Below, piece after piece: positions 1 to 12,429 of a stretch of DNA of 64,000 bases. How positions within the stretch are numbered: the first letter of the stretch is position 1; each line of letters opens with the position of its first letter. Source of the DNA: Psilocybe azurescens (taxonomy: Eukaryota; Basidiomycota; Agaricomycetes; Agaricales; Agrocybaceae); the NCBI GenBank assembly GCA_023853785.1, contig JAJIRX010000798.1, forward strand, positions 186,001 to 250,000, written 5' to 3'. The translations under genes were made by a program, and so were the position numbers. Below the pieces are notes generated by a model. That model ran no database searches, was not told the origin of the DNA, and was given only the letters and a program-made list of their open reading frames with translations.

Positions 1-145
1 TAAAATAAACACTGTTAGGATCCTGCAAAGTGCCGAGTATCAAACGACACGTACCCTGAGACATGCCAGCGTAAGGCGGTGAAAGAATTGTGTGGTGGAC
101 GCGCATTGTTTGCGCTCTATGCTGTATCACATTGGGAAAAGAATA
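1..145 (-). repeat. Edge of a segmental duplication, paralogous to 6299-6437
   Basis: The first 145 bases closely match 6299-6437, the segment immediately left of the KDZ transposon, with scattered substitutions. Related sequence recurs in opposite orientation near 63370-63490. No open gene is visible. It marks the end of another copy of the duplicated module that continues left of the window. Confidence 0.7.
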
Positions 146-239
146 GGCATAGTAGTGAGAAAAGTGGGAAGCGCGAAGGGGAGAGCCGGACAAGGTCCGC
201 TGGGAAGACAATGTGCGCTGCGTGTCCAGGTTCGAGCTC

Positions 240-2040
240 GCAGTGACATACCTACTCGACGACCTCGTCGTAGAGGACGCAGGCGGGGCACTTGGCCTCG
301 ATCCGCTGCTGCTCGACCCACCATAGGGAGTAGGACGCGAGGTGCGCGATGTCGGGCACCTCGTCAGTAGGGCCTGCGCATGCGCCAGTCAGCATTCCGA
401 CGATGCGCCCATCTCTCGCGAGGACAATGGCCCCGGAGTCGCCAAGCCCAGAAAACCCCCGCGCGTCTTGTCGTAAGTCGTAGGGAAAGACCGCAATCTC
501 GAGGTCACGGTGTGGTGCGCGATGCCACCGGAGTCGTTACGGATATCGTGATGCGGGTGAATAACTTGAAGCCGTTGGCGCGGCCGACGGTGGTCCCGTG
601 CTGGGGTTCGCAGTTCTCGGCGTCCTGCATGGCACCGTGAACCTGGAGAGACTATCCTGGGGGTACCGATAGCTCGCTTGATCGACGGGTTGGGAGGACA
701 GTGTGTTGCCACCGTCGGGGATCGAAATGTTACCGCCTGAGGAGGGAAAAGTAACATGTAGTCAGCTAAAACTGTAGACACGAAGACAAAAGATGGAAAA
801 CACGACGAGAGTGGATGGATACCAGAGACGGACACGAAGGATATGGAAAAAGACGTACCTTGTTCCACTTAAACGTAGACCAATAAACCTTCTCGTCGTA
901 TAGCTCGATCAGGGCCCAGTCTTTCGTATAGCCGTGAGGCTCGACCGAGACCTCGATTTTCTCGGAGTGAAGAACGAAATCACCGTTGGGCTGGTCAGGA
1001 GTAGACGGCGCTTGGTGACCTCGTCGTGGAGTGCGTTCACCTCGATCTTCTTCGTCGCCTTCGAGACCAACTCCACACGTCCCTTGTGCGTCTTGGCAAA
1101 CTTTCTGTTCTCTTCCTCAATGTGTTCTCCCACCCTGCTAAGCACGTCGTTCTATGCACCGATGGAGCGGAGGAGGTCGCTGATAGTGCCCATCATGACC
1201 CTAACGGCATTGTTGAGCATAACAAACCCCTTACGAGCCTGGCTTCAGTTCCTTCAAGTCATGCCCATGTTGGCGTAGACAGTAGAGGGGCAGACGACAT
1301 GGGCGCAGGTCAGGATGGCAGTGCGGTTGTCGTCTTTTGCAATGGGGAAGTAGAGAGCGGCTGCGCCCTTGAAGGGTGTGACGGAGACACCGAGAGCGGT
1401 GACGAAGGGATTTTGCAGGTCGGGGACGTTGTTGACGATGGGGTTGAACGAGAGGAACTTGGGGCCAGCAGCGATGGAACGAGTGACTACTGACTCAACA
1501 AGGCAGAAAGACCACAGATAGTTTTGGCAAGAATCTCCTTGACGAGGGTGGTAGCGGCAACAGCGTCGTCGTAGAGGAGGAAGAAGTGAATAGAGCTTCA
1601 CACCGATGGAGAGGATGTAAGAGTAGAAGGGATTGGTCTCCCTGGCGTCGGCGTAGGCGAGGGGTTTGATGGATGACCACTGTACGCCAACGGAGTTGAG
1701 GTTGTGGTAGATGCACTTGCCGATGAAGAGCCAAATGGGCACAATGGTGTGACGGTAAACCGGGTGAGCCTTACGTTCGATGCCCTGCAGTCATGGTCAG
1801 ACTTGAAGATACAGGGAGTGCCGCCGCCATAAAAGTCGGCTTAGGCATTGGGGGACTTGTCAGCGAGAAACGACGCCTTGAAGACACTGTCGTCCGCGGT
1901 CATCTTCTCGAGTTTGTTGGAAAGGAAGGCAGTCGAGCGGGGAGATGAGAGTTCTCAGATTTCCCACGGTCCAACGTCGGAAATAGTCCCATCTTTCGGA
2001 TGACGTAGTGGAACTTCCCTCGCCATTCTAATTTAAAACC
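240..2040 (-). pseudogene. Trypsin-like serine protease gene, copy 1 (decayed)
   Basis: Read on the minus strand, pieces of one protein lie in different frames. A block ending in LTCAHV (about 1298-1318) looks like the catalytic-His motif of the PA-clan (chymotrypsin fold). KDWALIELYDEK (about 895-930) looks like the Asp region. GDSGAIVL near 430-445 is the Ser motif. All three triad motifs therefore remain, but the frame changes several times between them. Further right, up to about 2040, the sequence still aligns with the 5' part of copy 2. Its neighbours are a kinase fragment and NLR copy 1. The His and Ser motifs make the family fairly clear; active protease is unlikely. Confidence 0.6.
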
Positions 2041-2097
2041 CAATGCCAGACTCTAGATTAAACATATATGAGAAATAAAAGCATATTGCCTGCCCAA

Positions 2098-2515
2098 GGC
2101 GTCCCGACTCATTGGTCACAATATCAATTTCTCCGTCCTGTCCGCGAATATACCTTGTCTCGCCATCCAATTCCGTCCGGAATGCCCTTTAAAGTTTAGA
2201 TCAACATGTTGCAATTAGATACCCACTTGGTGGCTCTTTCGCAGACCTCGATATATATATGGTCGTCCTCATCCACCGGAGTTCGCTTCTAGAAAGCCTT
2301 ATAGTTCTTTAGTATGGATGTCTGGCAATTGGGTAAGAGCTCTGATGATTTCAAGGTATTTTGCTTATTACCCTGTTGCTTGATTTTTTTATTTAACATT
2401 AACATTCTAGAGTACGATTCCTGCAATCGACGAAATTATGGGGCAGATGATTGATGCTGATACCTTTCGTTGGACAAGTGCGGTGGACACTCTGGATTGA
2501 CTCAAGAAGTTTGTT
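2098..2515 (+). pseudogene. Kinase-like gene fragment (3' part), copy 1
   Basis: This piece matches the last two exons of the kinase gene at 30544-32016, from the segment after the catalytic loop to near the stop. It keeps the intron before the AGTACGATTCCTGC exon. Reading frames are interrupted, for example by a TGA in the last exon. The 5' half of the gene is missing and the DNA joins directly to protease copy 1. It faces NLR copy 1 tail to tail. Confidence 0.6.
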
Positions 2516-2673
2516 TCTATCTGTCCAGTTAATGTATAAATGTTGTCCAAACCCTGTTGTAAGAATTGCTAACAATGTAGAATCCACGAAGAACCTAACA
2601 GTTCGAGTCGGTAAACCAGTACATACTGTCCAACTCTGCTACACATATGGGTATATCTCGTTCTACTATGCGA
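2516..2673 (-). repeat. Conserved NLR 3' flank, copy 1
   Basis: About 150 bases after the NLR stop are strongly conserved after all five NLR copies (also 19520-19677, 22970-23121, 51851-52010 and 58625-58780). This is probably the old 3' UTR, duplicated with the gene. Confidence 0.55.
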
Positions 2674-5279
2674 CTAAGTCCGTCCTTCCTCTACTCTCCT
2701 AAGATATGCTTTAACCGCAACCTGCGCATATCTTCGTGTGTCCTTCAGTGGTGGATATCTGAAGTTAAGATAGCAATCATTGCGCCTGATTCGGGTTTTG
2801 CGTGCATAGGCAATCAACTCTTCTGAGTAACCTGATTTGTCAAGCAATAGCGGAAGCATCAGAATGGCCCACAAATAGGCCCAAAAAGCCTCGCCCGTGT
2901 TGAACCGATACCATTGCGTGGGATGAAATTCTGTGTCTACGAAGGCTCCCTTTCCAGCGTCTTCGACAAAATTGCGAAAGCGATAGTTGGTGTAATATAT
3001 TTTGTACGCAGTATTGACGGACCGTCGGTACCAAAGTGATTGCGCAGGACTGTTCATTCGAGTCCGATGATAATGACACGATCGGCCAAATCTAGTTGTG
3101 TCGATGGCATATAGGAACTCCCATGTTGATATGTAGCGAAGGGCAAAAATTGCAGCACTAGTGTAAATACTGGGGGTGTCGGCTGGTTGGTGGCTTGAGG
3201 TGATCCAACCTTGTAAAGTGTTATGAAGATGCTTACGAAGCACAGGAAGTTCAAATGTTAGATAATTAAGATTGCGTCCTAACAGTGCTATACGCCTTGG
3301 ATTTCCCATATTTTGTCGCATAGAAATGAGGTAATCGCCCGAATACCGTTGTCGATCCTCATTCATAATTGAGGCTAGAAGGAAGCAGATGTGAGAGTGT
3401 TGAGGACATGGACCAAGCCGAGCTTTGATGAGTTGTGCAAGTGCGACTATCTCATCAGTGTAAAATTGAGAAACCGCCGAATCAGCCCATTTCTGGCAAC
3501 GTGGTCAGATTTCATTGTTTCGCAAAAGAAGACACATACAGTGCTGAGGGAATCGAGGTAGCTGAAATATTCGCAAGAAATCCAAATAACAAGGCAATCT
3601 TTTGCTCCGAGGACAGCATGGCAGCGATTGAGAGTTAGACGTAGAATATGTTGGAGGAGCTGTGGATTCGGTTTTGCAAGAAGGCAGTGATGGACAAAAT
3701 ATGTAAACATATGCTGCAATGGATCCCGTGTGTCTATTTATCATGCAGTTAGAACGCAGAAGTTCAAATGCATGAGAATACAGGGGTCGTACCTTTGAAT
3801 GGTTGGAGAGACGAGTTGGATTGGAATGAAGGATGCTCGGCCATATGCGCAAGGTATAACTCGGCATAATGGGTGTGCATTTTGAGACTATCAAGAAAAA
3901 AATCTTTGGATCGTGACTGGTCAAGTAGATAGTCTTTGAACGATGCATGTAATATGCGAATGATTAACATCTCTAAATCACTAGAATAGTTTTCGACTGA
4001 GATAAGGGAGCCGAGGTTTTGCATTAGAAGTTCAACATCTCCAGGAGCGAGCGAAAGGAGCGCTTCTATAACTGTCACTGAATTGGGAATTGCTGGAGGG
4101 TCAAGAACGACGAAGCCAATGATCTGCAATATTAGATCCACATCTTCAACACTCATCAGGATGTGCCGGTACAGAGCATCCAGCTCTGCGAACGGATTAT
4201 CACCCGCTTTTGGAAGTTGTATACCAAGAACAACTTCAAGCTGATTAGTTGGTCGATGATGTGCAGATGCGACATACTTCACCACAGTCGATGCGTAAAT
4301 AAACTGCCCGGAAGACTTTTCCACGAGTGTATCGAGTGAATCTTCAGCAGGCCAGCCAATCGGGATGTAAGAGCGAAGACGATGTTGAGTTTTGATCTCG
4401 TGAAATTTATCTGCAAGGAAATGTCGAATATCCTCCTCGGATTGATAGTCGTCATCTAATGCAATTCTTGCCAACGTGGAGAATGGTTTTGTATCGAAAG
4501 TTGAAGAGATATCGATCTCTGGCCGACTCGCTATGAGGATCTTCAAAGGTATGTCTCGTCCTCGAAGAAGCTCGAAGGATAGATTGACAATTTTAGCTTG
4601 AACTTTTGGATCGCCGCATTCGTCAAGTCCATCAATGATGATTACCAAGTGGTTGTCAGTCGAGAATCCAGAATGAAGAAGTTCAATCAGAGGCTCTCGG
4701 ACAAGGGCCTTGAATTGTGTGTCAAGCGATCGTGTGTTAATCAAGGGATCCTTCTCGAATGCCAGACCTAGTTGTTCTCGGAACACGAGGGGGAAGCTTG
4801 ACCGCCAGCTGATATGCCAGCGTTGTGATAAGCAGCTTGGCCGTTCCTCGTTGTGGGTCATTTCGCCAGAAGAAGAAACTAGCGAGCACGAAGTGTTGGC
4901 CATCCAGAATCTCGGCAATCGTCTGCGCAATAGCGGATTTTCCAGCACCAGCTGCGCCATAGAGCCACATAATGAGTGCCTCTCGGGTATCTTCGTTCAG
5001 TCCATTGATCCAGTCCGTGATCCTGTTGATAATAGCGACTCGTGTGTTTTGATGACATTTTGGTGGATCGAAGCGCTCGCCTGAGTCGTGAAATGCTCCA
5101 TGGGCGACATATTCCTGCAAGCGTTCAAATCCGCCTATTATCGATCCTTATCAATTCAGATACATATAAGAAACTTGACTGATTATCCTACCTTTCGCAC
5201 TTTGATAGCGGTTAGTGACGGTGTTGAATGTGCCGCCCTCGATGATGACATTGCTTGATCCCGGGAAGTACTGTGACAT
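2674..5279 (-). CDS. NACHT-domain NLR, copy 1 (one +1 frameshift)
   Basis: Inferred exons on the minus strand are 5279-5192, 5134-3793, 3733-3540 and 3492-2674. Exon 1 encodes about 29 residues with the motif NVIIEGGTFN. Exon 2 carries the NACHT NTPase: Walker A GAAGAGKSAIAQT, Walker B VIIIDGLDECGD and a following ASRPE segment. Exons 3-4 encode the C-terminal region of unknown fold shared by all copies. The exon lengths equal those of the other copies except for one extra base in a run of five G at 4789-4793 (plus strand), between Walker A and Walker B. If real, this truncates the protein inside the NTPase domain; a four-base run would restore the frame. NACHT proteins are STAND ATPases that act as ligand-triggered signalling switches. 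Confidence is high for the family and moderate for integrity. Confidence 0.8.
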
Positions 5280-6437
5280 TGTACGAGATTGTACTGTTCA
5301 CGGAAGAGTGGCAGCTTCAAGTGTGGGAGAGCTGGGAAAGAGCAAAAGGACAGCACGCCGTTCACAGGTTTATATATCAGTTTCTAATATTACCCTCGGT
5401 TCCTAGCACATCGCCAAATACGGCGCATGCCCTTTTAATACACTGCCTTTGCTTTTTCTTGCAAGTATACGTGTACTGATATTTGTCCGATGGTTCACAC
5501 GTCAAGTTGCGAACGTGAACTTAATAGACGTCCTTGTTCTTAGGCCCTGAGTCATTGCCAGTCGTAAAGCGCCCGCTCTGCAGTTATTAGCTGAAACCAT
5601 TTCGAGTATCATAGGCAATTTTCCTTGGTGTTGTCGAAGGCTTTATGAACACTTTGTCCCCGTGTCTTCGTGATCAATGCCTGTTGATCAGAATAGCGTA
5701 AAACGTGATCATATTGCACACAAGAGAAGATAATCACACAGGATGTGTCTAACTTGGACTGCGCGATCATCGTGCCCATGATCTTCTGCCCTCATCTGTC
5801 CTATAATCTCTTCTCACCCTTCCCCGTCGTCCTGGTTATCCGTTCACGTGCCGCATGGGAGATAGATCTTCGTTCTTGTCTTCGTCAATCTACATAACCG
5901 GCTGACCATCGCTCTTGGAACGACTTCTGCCGTAATCCCCGTCCACCCCGTCCAGTGTAGTTTACATAAATATGAGGTCAGAGGCGGTGATCTTGGCTAT
6001 GCACCATCAAAGACCCGCAATCGATGTTGAAGATGAGGTGTATTCTTTTTCCAACCCAACGTGCATCCCCTCAGAAGTGCTCTGGAAGACCGGTTGAATA
6101 AAAGGATATGCGAGGAAACAAATTTTGATGTGAAGGGAGGTAGTTTGACAGCTAGAGACAGTGAAGCGTTGAATACAACAGCGACTAGTTTAAACGGGAC
6201 AAGACGACGTACGGCATCATCAACATTGAACATGTGCGATGATTTCTGACTGTTCAGGTGGAACGTGAGTTGGGTATGATCATTGGGACGCTGGAGATTA
6301 AAATAAGTATTGTTAGGATGCTGCGAAGTGCCGAGTATCGATCGACACGTACCCTGAGAGATGCCAGCGTAAGGCGGGGAAAGAATCTTGTGGTGGACAC
6401 GTTGTTTGCTCTGTATGTTGTATCACATCGGAACGAT
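5280..6437 (-). other. NLR 5' flank with relic exons
   Basis: No intact gene. The stretch 5640-5960 matches DNA upstream of the other NLR copies. Two relic exons on the minus strand (about 6249-6185 and 6110-6000) match others near 48230-48620, 55100-55480 and 63590-63955. Their peptide family contains FNxDDAR, followed after an intron by GCTLGW in one frame. The segment 6299-6437 matches the start of the window. The KDZ element inserted at its right end. Confidence 0.5.
6430..6437. repeat. Left 8-bp target site duplication of the KDZ element
   Basis: GGAACGAT is repeated exactly at 16467-16474, immediately outside both transposon ends. The related unoccupied site at 48083-48090 carries a single copy with one mismatch, in reverse orientation. 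Confidence 0.92.
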
Positions 6438-7422
6438 CACCTTAGGTTCCCACCCCCTGGTTATGACAGGTGACATGAACTGATCAAATCACGCCCCCTA
6501 GTTTGTATCGCCTCCCCCCTGTTTGCCTTACCCGCAGCCATTCCTCTGCCTAAGTCCCGACTTTAAAAAAAAAAAAAAATCTTGAACCTACCATAGATTA
6601 GACTAGATAATAGATCAGACTAGATAATAGATTAGACTAGATCATAGATTAGACTAGATAATAGATTAGACTGAGCTTCCTAGATGTCGGACATTTCGGA
6701 CCTTGCCCACTGTCAGGTACCGCTGCCGGTCGATCAACCGCCACCTGTCAACGTTCAACTCAGACAATAGTCGGCATGCTGTTCCCCGCCCATTCCACGC
6801 CATCATTTCGCCGCTCGCCGACTGGTAAGTGCGCTGTTCCCTTAAACAGATGACTTCCTTTTTCAGTTCCGCTAGTCAGCTTCCGCCCCCTCCCTCTCTT
6901 TTCAGTTCAGCTCAGTTTTCTACCCCGCCTTTCATCCCATTTCAATTACTATGCACACATCAAATACATCTATTGCATTCCATTTCCAAACATATTAATC
7001 TACATAGTATTGTAATGATTAAATGATAGTAAAAGTAAATACATTTTACCAACATTAGTTATTCTGACCTTCTACAGAGCACTGTGTGCACTGTGCTCAA
7101 CGATGCCCTCTACGGAAGCTGGGGGAATGTACTCCCACTGGTCGGTTTTTTTAGGTACGGTGTTCTCACAGGTTCAGCCGCAATCACGCCACTGACACCT
7201 GTCATCTATCAGCGCCACCTTAGTTCAGCGGGCACGTACCTTGTATCCCTGTGCCTGTTCTCCTTTCACCATCATCACCATGACCTCTCCTCTTCTTTGT
7301 GTTGTCGTCGCTCCTCCCCCTCGGCACGTACTTCGATGGGTAAGCGCAAGGGCCTCTCCAGAGGCGTGAACGGTCGTCTCGCGGCACCAGCTTCGGAGTG
7401 CACCGATCATCGCACCTGCAAC
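6438..7422 (+). repeat. Left terminal inverted repeat of the KDZ element
   Basis: It matches the reverse complement of 15482-16466 over its whole length; both are 985 bp with very few differences. It contains an A-run (about 6565-6578), a tandem repeat (6593-6672) and a duplicate of the transposase start region around 7339-7380. The homology stops at about 7422, after which the two sides diverge. Confidence 0.92.
6593..6672. repeat. 17-bp tandem repeat inside the left TIR
   Basis: Four full units and one 12-base partial unit of ATAGATTAGACTAGATA, with single-base variants. The mirror copy is at 16233-16312 in the right TIR. Confidence 0.9.
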
Positions 7423-7747
7423 GAAGTGCTCAACGATGCCCTCTATGGAAGCTGGGGACTTTGCGCAACCATGGGCTCCAAGGTACGAGAGCCGCCACTG
7501 ACACCTGACAGCTATCAATTGTCATCGTCTGGCTGAAGAACGGTCGGAAATGTGGCTGTAGGTTCTCATACACGCTATCCGAGTATCAAAATGAGATTTT
7601 GTGGCGCAAGGCCCTGTTTAGGGTTGTGCAGACCGTGGGCGTAAGGTGGGTTTTTCGGCAACAATATATGTATAATGGGCAAAATCACAGATGACGTTTA
7701 CAAAGCAGTATCGACATTGTGCGTACGAAAAGGAAAAAAAAATATGT

Positions 7748-9186
7748 TTAGACCTCAGCCTCAGAGTCAGAGTTGACGGAAACACGGCTCTTCTTAGGCA
7801 CTGGCTGTACGCATCCATCTTTCTTCACGTTTTCTTTATCTTCCTCGACATCGCCTTTCTTCCTCTTTGTTCCGCGGTCCTTGCGTGGCTTGCGTGTCTT
7901 GGAAGCAGGAGCAGAACCGTCGTCTATTGCTTTCTGATGATCCTGACGACGCACCTTCAATTCAAGAGGTGAAAGTTTGACAAATTTACAGGTGCCATCA
8001 TTGATGGCGTCAAGGAGTTTCTTGAGACCCGGAAGCTGACGTAGAAAGCTCACTAGGGTTGACAAAGTTTTCGTAAGTCCAACCAACGAGTTCCACCCCG
8101 TAGCGTTGTACTATTTTATCTTCGTACCCAATGTAATGCATTGTGGCGTTGGAGTTTCCAGTGATATCGCCTAATTCAGTTCGATATAAGTGTGGCTCTG
8201 ATGAATAGAAAAAGGTACGTACTGAGCATTCTGGTGATCTTCTCACGAATTTGGCGTTTCATCTCATCTGCTTTCTGTTTAGAGGTGCGATAGAGATCTG
8301 AGTTAAGAATTAGAGGTTAGCTGCTATGTGACAAACGGAGTGAATCAGAAAATAGCGTACTGATTGGGTCGCACCCAGCAATTGCAAAGGCCTCCAATTT
8401 AGCGCCGACATGAGCGAGGTCCCAACCTTTGTGGATTGGAACTGCAACCTTCATATAATCCATAAGTGCTTGTGATGTGAAGTACCACTTAGGCTCCATG
8501 TGGTAGTCTGGGGTATTCCGTACAATGCAGAAAAAGGCTTGACGCCAACGCGAACTTTAAGACCTTTCAACTATAAAATTTTTCAATAATATGAAATAAA
8601 CTAAAGGAAATAAATCACTTACCAGTTGTTCAATGGTCCTGAAAGTGCTGCACACGTCCTGGACACGAGCTTTGGCAGTGGGACGTTGTCGGTGGGCATC
8701 CGAGATGGACTCAGTGTGACGAGTAACAAGCTCCTCACGTTCGGCCAAAGTAAGCTCATCGTATTCAGCCTTATACTCCTCACTATGGAGCTTGATTAAG
8801 GTAGGAACCTCGCCGTCTGAAAATGAGTTAGTTGATAGAAAATAGTGCCAGATTAGCTAGTTTTCATACTTTCTCGAAGCTCATTGGCCTTTGCATGTAG
8901 GAATGCATTGTGTGTGTTGACCTTCTGGTGTTTGTGGATTAATTTGGCGCCCGCCTTGGAAGAAAAGATCAAGAAAGTAGCGCTCTTTCTTGTTGAACTG
9001 ACGAGCTAGTTCAGAGACTGTGTTCATTGTTGATTGCTTCCAATGTTCGACGGCATTGTCAATGTCTGCCTGACGAAGACTATTGCGTTCGGCTCTCTCC
9101 TTGCATTGAGCGTCGGTCAGGGGTGCTGCCTTTGCAACAGTGTGTCGAATTCGAGTAGGGGGAAGTAAAATAGATGTCTGAGGCAT
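7748..9186 (-). CDS. KDZ-element cargo gene of unknown function (two frameshifts)
   Basis: Inferred minus-strand exons are about 9186-8880, 8818-8623, 8571-8362, 8298-8222 and 8170-7748, with GT/AG introns between them. The protein starts MPQTSILLPPTR. It has a central region with FFCIVRNTPDYHMEPKWYF, GWDLAHVGAKLEAF and IVQRYGVELVGWT, and ends in a long basic and acidic tail (KTRKPRKDRGTKRKK, then KDGCVQPVPKKSR). I recall proteins of this type as frequent hypothetical proteins in Agaricomycetes, but no catalytic motif is evident. One extra base is seen near 8950 (after FFQGG) and another near 8041 (after PSELSTS). It is transcribed the same way as the transposase. A role in transposition is only inferred from location. 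Confidence 0.65.
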
Positions 9187-9515
9187 TTTTCGATAGAGGA
9201 AAATGGGTGGGTAAGCTTATTTCTCTCTTTTAAAAGTCCATGAAGTATTATAAAACCAGTCAAAAAGGTATATATTTTCACAACTACGAACTAAGTTTTT
9301 TTTTTTCAGTTAATCGGTCAATAATTAAAGTGTACCAAAAAGGATGAAGTTCCTAAGGGCCTTGGAATACCAAATCCAGAAACCAATAATGGTTAGAGTG
9401 AGCCACTAAGAAATAAAAGAAAGACCAAAAAGGAACACCAGCGGTGAAAGATTGAAGAAAAGAGGAGGCGCTAGTACCTGAAAGTATACATCGTTCTCTA
9501 TAGAATATTCCAAGG
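9187..9515. other. Non-coding spacer inside the KDZ element
   Basis: A-rich spacer between two cargo genes on the same strand. I see no coding potential or repeat; it presumably holds the promoter of the 9186 gene and the 3' end of the next one. Confidence 0.4.
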
Positions 9516-11070
9516 CTACAGAGGAGAGGATGTACTGGTACCTGAATATGACTCTATCTCCAAAGAATATGCAGCCATTACGGCCATTAAGTCAGTTACC
9601 TTGTCTCCGTTGAGTGAAATGCTTCCTAATTCATCCCTCCACATATACGGGGCCACAGTACGATGGATGAGATCTATGTGTGCAAAGGCATCATCCAGAT
9701 CATTAACACGAATAAAAATTTTGTAAGAGTTTTCGGAGCTAGGTTTGACTGGGCTAGGGGAGGTGTGAATATTCGGCAAGACTTTGACATGGTCTGCGCC
9801 ACAGGAAAACGCAGGGAAGGAAGAGGCACCAGCGTGGGCGTGATGGAGTAGCCACAGGGGAAAAGGATGAGAAAGGAGAAATCCATATATTTGGAGACCT
9901 AAGATTGCGGTGAGGACTGACCCGATCAGGGGTCTGGGGTACAGAGTGAGAGGTGACAGACATTGTAAAGGCAGGAAGAGAGGTTGAACCACTGGCATTT
10001 GTAAGACGATCAACCTGTGCCAAAAGATCCTGCTCATGTTGGCGTGACTCGGCCAAAGCCTCCTGGCATCGTCTGAGGTTTGCTTTGACAGTATCCAACT
10101 CTTTTTCAAGAGACTTTCTACTTCCACAGCTGTGGAAAGTCGATTTCGAGATGTTAATACTGTGAAGTCATCATCGGAATCGGAATCAACAATGAGAATT
10201 GATGGACGGCCGTGGTATACAAAGGTGCTGGAGTTGGGAGGCACTGCTGGAGGTTGGGTGCCCTGCTGAGGGTACGGCAAAGGAATGATTCGGCCACCAG
10301 TAAGGGGCCAATGACGTTTTGCACATCTTTCGTAGCGCTTCGATGGTAGGGAAGCCCAATGTCGATAATAAACCGTTGTACCATATCCGAGATAGCGTCT
10401 GAGTAACGTTGCGCGTCGTTCAACCTAAGAAGGTGTCCGGGAAAATATACATCGGTCTTCACAAATTCCGGACGCCTTGGAGAACCTGGACGGGTAGTTC
10501 CATCGACGTGAATTACCAATGTGGTCCCACCAAACATATGGTCCCACATAGCAGCCTAGAAGAATCATCTTAAATGAGAAAAGTTTGGAGAGGTTCAATA
10601 CTTATAACGACGTACCGAATCAAAAGTGAGTTCCTTCATGCGCCCTGCGAGAGAGCGTTCGCGTACATCAGTTCCATCGTTCCCGGGGAGTGTTCGAGCG
10701 AAGGTCGAGGGAAGTCAGGATAGAAATTGTCTTCCCTGATTTCATTGCATGGAAGCGATGCAAGCCCGGGGTAAACCATGCAACGTCTGCTGTGTCAAAT
10801 CGTTGGCGGAAGGACGAAAAGATAGCAGGGTTCGACGGGAAACCTAAATGACGGCGAAGATCATACAACCCAACTGGATTGAACATGAGAGACTGCCAGG
10901 CAAGAGGACGCACTCCAGCGTTGGGGGAGCACTGATGCTCTCCATCCGGGGTGCACAAGAGAGTGAGCCTGTCATTTTGACTGCCAGCTTTTATGACCCA
11001 AGTCGAAAGGTCAGGCCGGTCAGGGACAAAACTTACGGTGTCATTCCAAAATCGTGTTTGAATTGGAAGA
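9516..11070 (-). CDS. Second KDZ-element cargo gene, uncharacterised, probably frameshifted
   Basis: Minus-strand coding pieces run from about 11070 to 9516. The first part contains GVRPLAWQSLMFNPVGLYDL and FDTADVAWFTPGLHRFHAM. After an intron near 10560-10620 comes MWDHMFGGTTLVIHVDGTT and a block with SDAISDMVQRFIIDIGLP. A later part has an acidic stretch (DSDSDDDF) followed by a likely coiled coil (ANLRRCQEALAESRQHEQDL). It ends with VNDLDDAFAHIDLIHRTV and a short tail. Joining the acidic stretch to the coiled coil needs a frame change near 10100. I do not recognise the family. Start and splice sites are uncertain. Confidence 0.45.
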
Positions 11071-11079
11071 GATGAGATC

Positions 11080-11935
11080 TCACTGAGATCGGAATTACCA
11101 GAAAGGACGTGACATTACTAAATTGGGATCGCTACAGTGTCGTCGACTGCACTGGACACTAAATCCTCAATTGTATGTGTATGATTGGACTTGCAAGCCT
11201 CAAAAAATTAAACAGGTATACTATCATAGCATTTAATGATTATTGACTTTCAGCAAGGTTCTTTAAGCCCGAATATCCTACAGAAAATGATACCATCTGT
11301 ATGTATGTTTTTAGGTCACCGTGATCTTTGAGCTGATTATCTTATGTCCACAGTCGTCTATAAATAAAATTTGGATACAGAATAACACTTAAAATGAAAT
11401 AGCTAGACTTTCTCGATTCATTGTATTCACCTACTCACTTCATTTGACACGATAAGATTGTGCTAGTCAGACGGATATCTATACTACTTGACTGTCCCGT
11501 TGTACATTCAAACTGCCTTTAACTTGGTAGGACTATGATCATACATATACTACATCTATTAAAAGACAAATTTAGTGACTGTGAGCTTCAAACGTACTTC
11601 ATTCATCTCTTTTCGTTGGAGATGGCTTATTTTTGGCCAATTCCCACGACTCATATTGTCCATTGCTCAACAATCTATCAAGAAGTAGAAAAATGAAACA
11701 GTGGTACGGAATCAATTGATTTTTATCTTTAAAATAAGTCTAACTTTACTTTTTGGCCAATTTTGCGCCTATTACTTGTGCAGTTCCATCTACGAGACGT
11801 AGGTGATCTAAAGAGATCTAACAGGTTTTAGCAGGAACAATGTTTTAGTTGAGAAATCTTATCAAGATAAAGGCTCAAGGTATAGTCACTCACAACATGC
11901 TTTAATTTGATTTGGAGAGGTTGAACGTCTTGATA
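11080..11935. other. AT-rich non-coding interior of the KDZ element
   Basis: Frequent stops in all frames and no family similarity that I can see. It lies between the upstream cargo gene and the direct repeat at 11940-12350. Confidence 0.4.
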
Positions 11936-11939
11936 AAGC

Positions 11940-12350
11940 AGGCATCGAATACTTACATATACTACAAGTTCACGTTCGACATGTTCAAGTTATTCAAACA
12001 CTATGCCTTCATTCAAGCGCAACAAGTATATTCATCCATATTATAATGAAGCTTTAACGTCACGATAGGCATTGAATACAGGCTTGCATTCAGCATTAAC
12101 ATATTTTCGAGCCGTTTCAATATTTTCGAACCGTTTCAAAAACGTCTCGATGAAGTAGGCATTACATATTTACATATACGAGTTTATGTTCGACATGTTC
12201 AAGTTATTTAAACACCATGCCTTCATTCAAGCGCAACAAGTATATTCATCCATATTGTAATGAAGCTTTAACGTCACGATAGGCATTGAATACAGGCTTG
12301 CATCCAGCATTAACATATTTTCGAGCCGTTTTGAGCCATTTCAACATTAT
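11940..12350. repeat. Direct repeat of about 200 bp inside the KDZ element
   Basis: The segment from about 11940 is repeated from about 12157, offset about 215 bp. Both copies share long identical stretches, for example around 12005-12118 and 12225-12336. No coding capacity. It lies just downstream of the transposase stop. Confidence 0.8.
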
Positions 12351-12429
12351 GTCTTTGTTCGAACACAAAAGTATATTCTCCAATACTATACTGAAGGTTT
12401 AACACGTAATATCTAAGTCTTATATAAAT

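Noticed and set aside
6829..7026. Identical open frames in both TIRs (also 15879-16076 on the minus strand)
   Set aside because: Low-complexity, no family resemblance. The identity is explained by the inverted repeat itself, so it is not called a gene.
7748..9186. TET/JBP dioxygenase as KDZ cargo
   Set aside because: Such genes are known companions of KDZ elements in mushrooms, but neither cargo protein shows the HxD...H iron-binding pattern.
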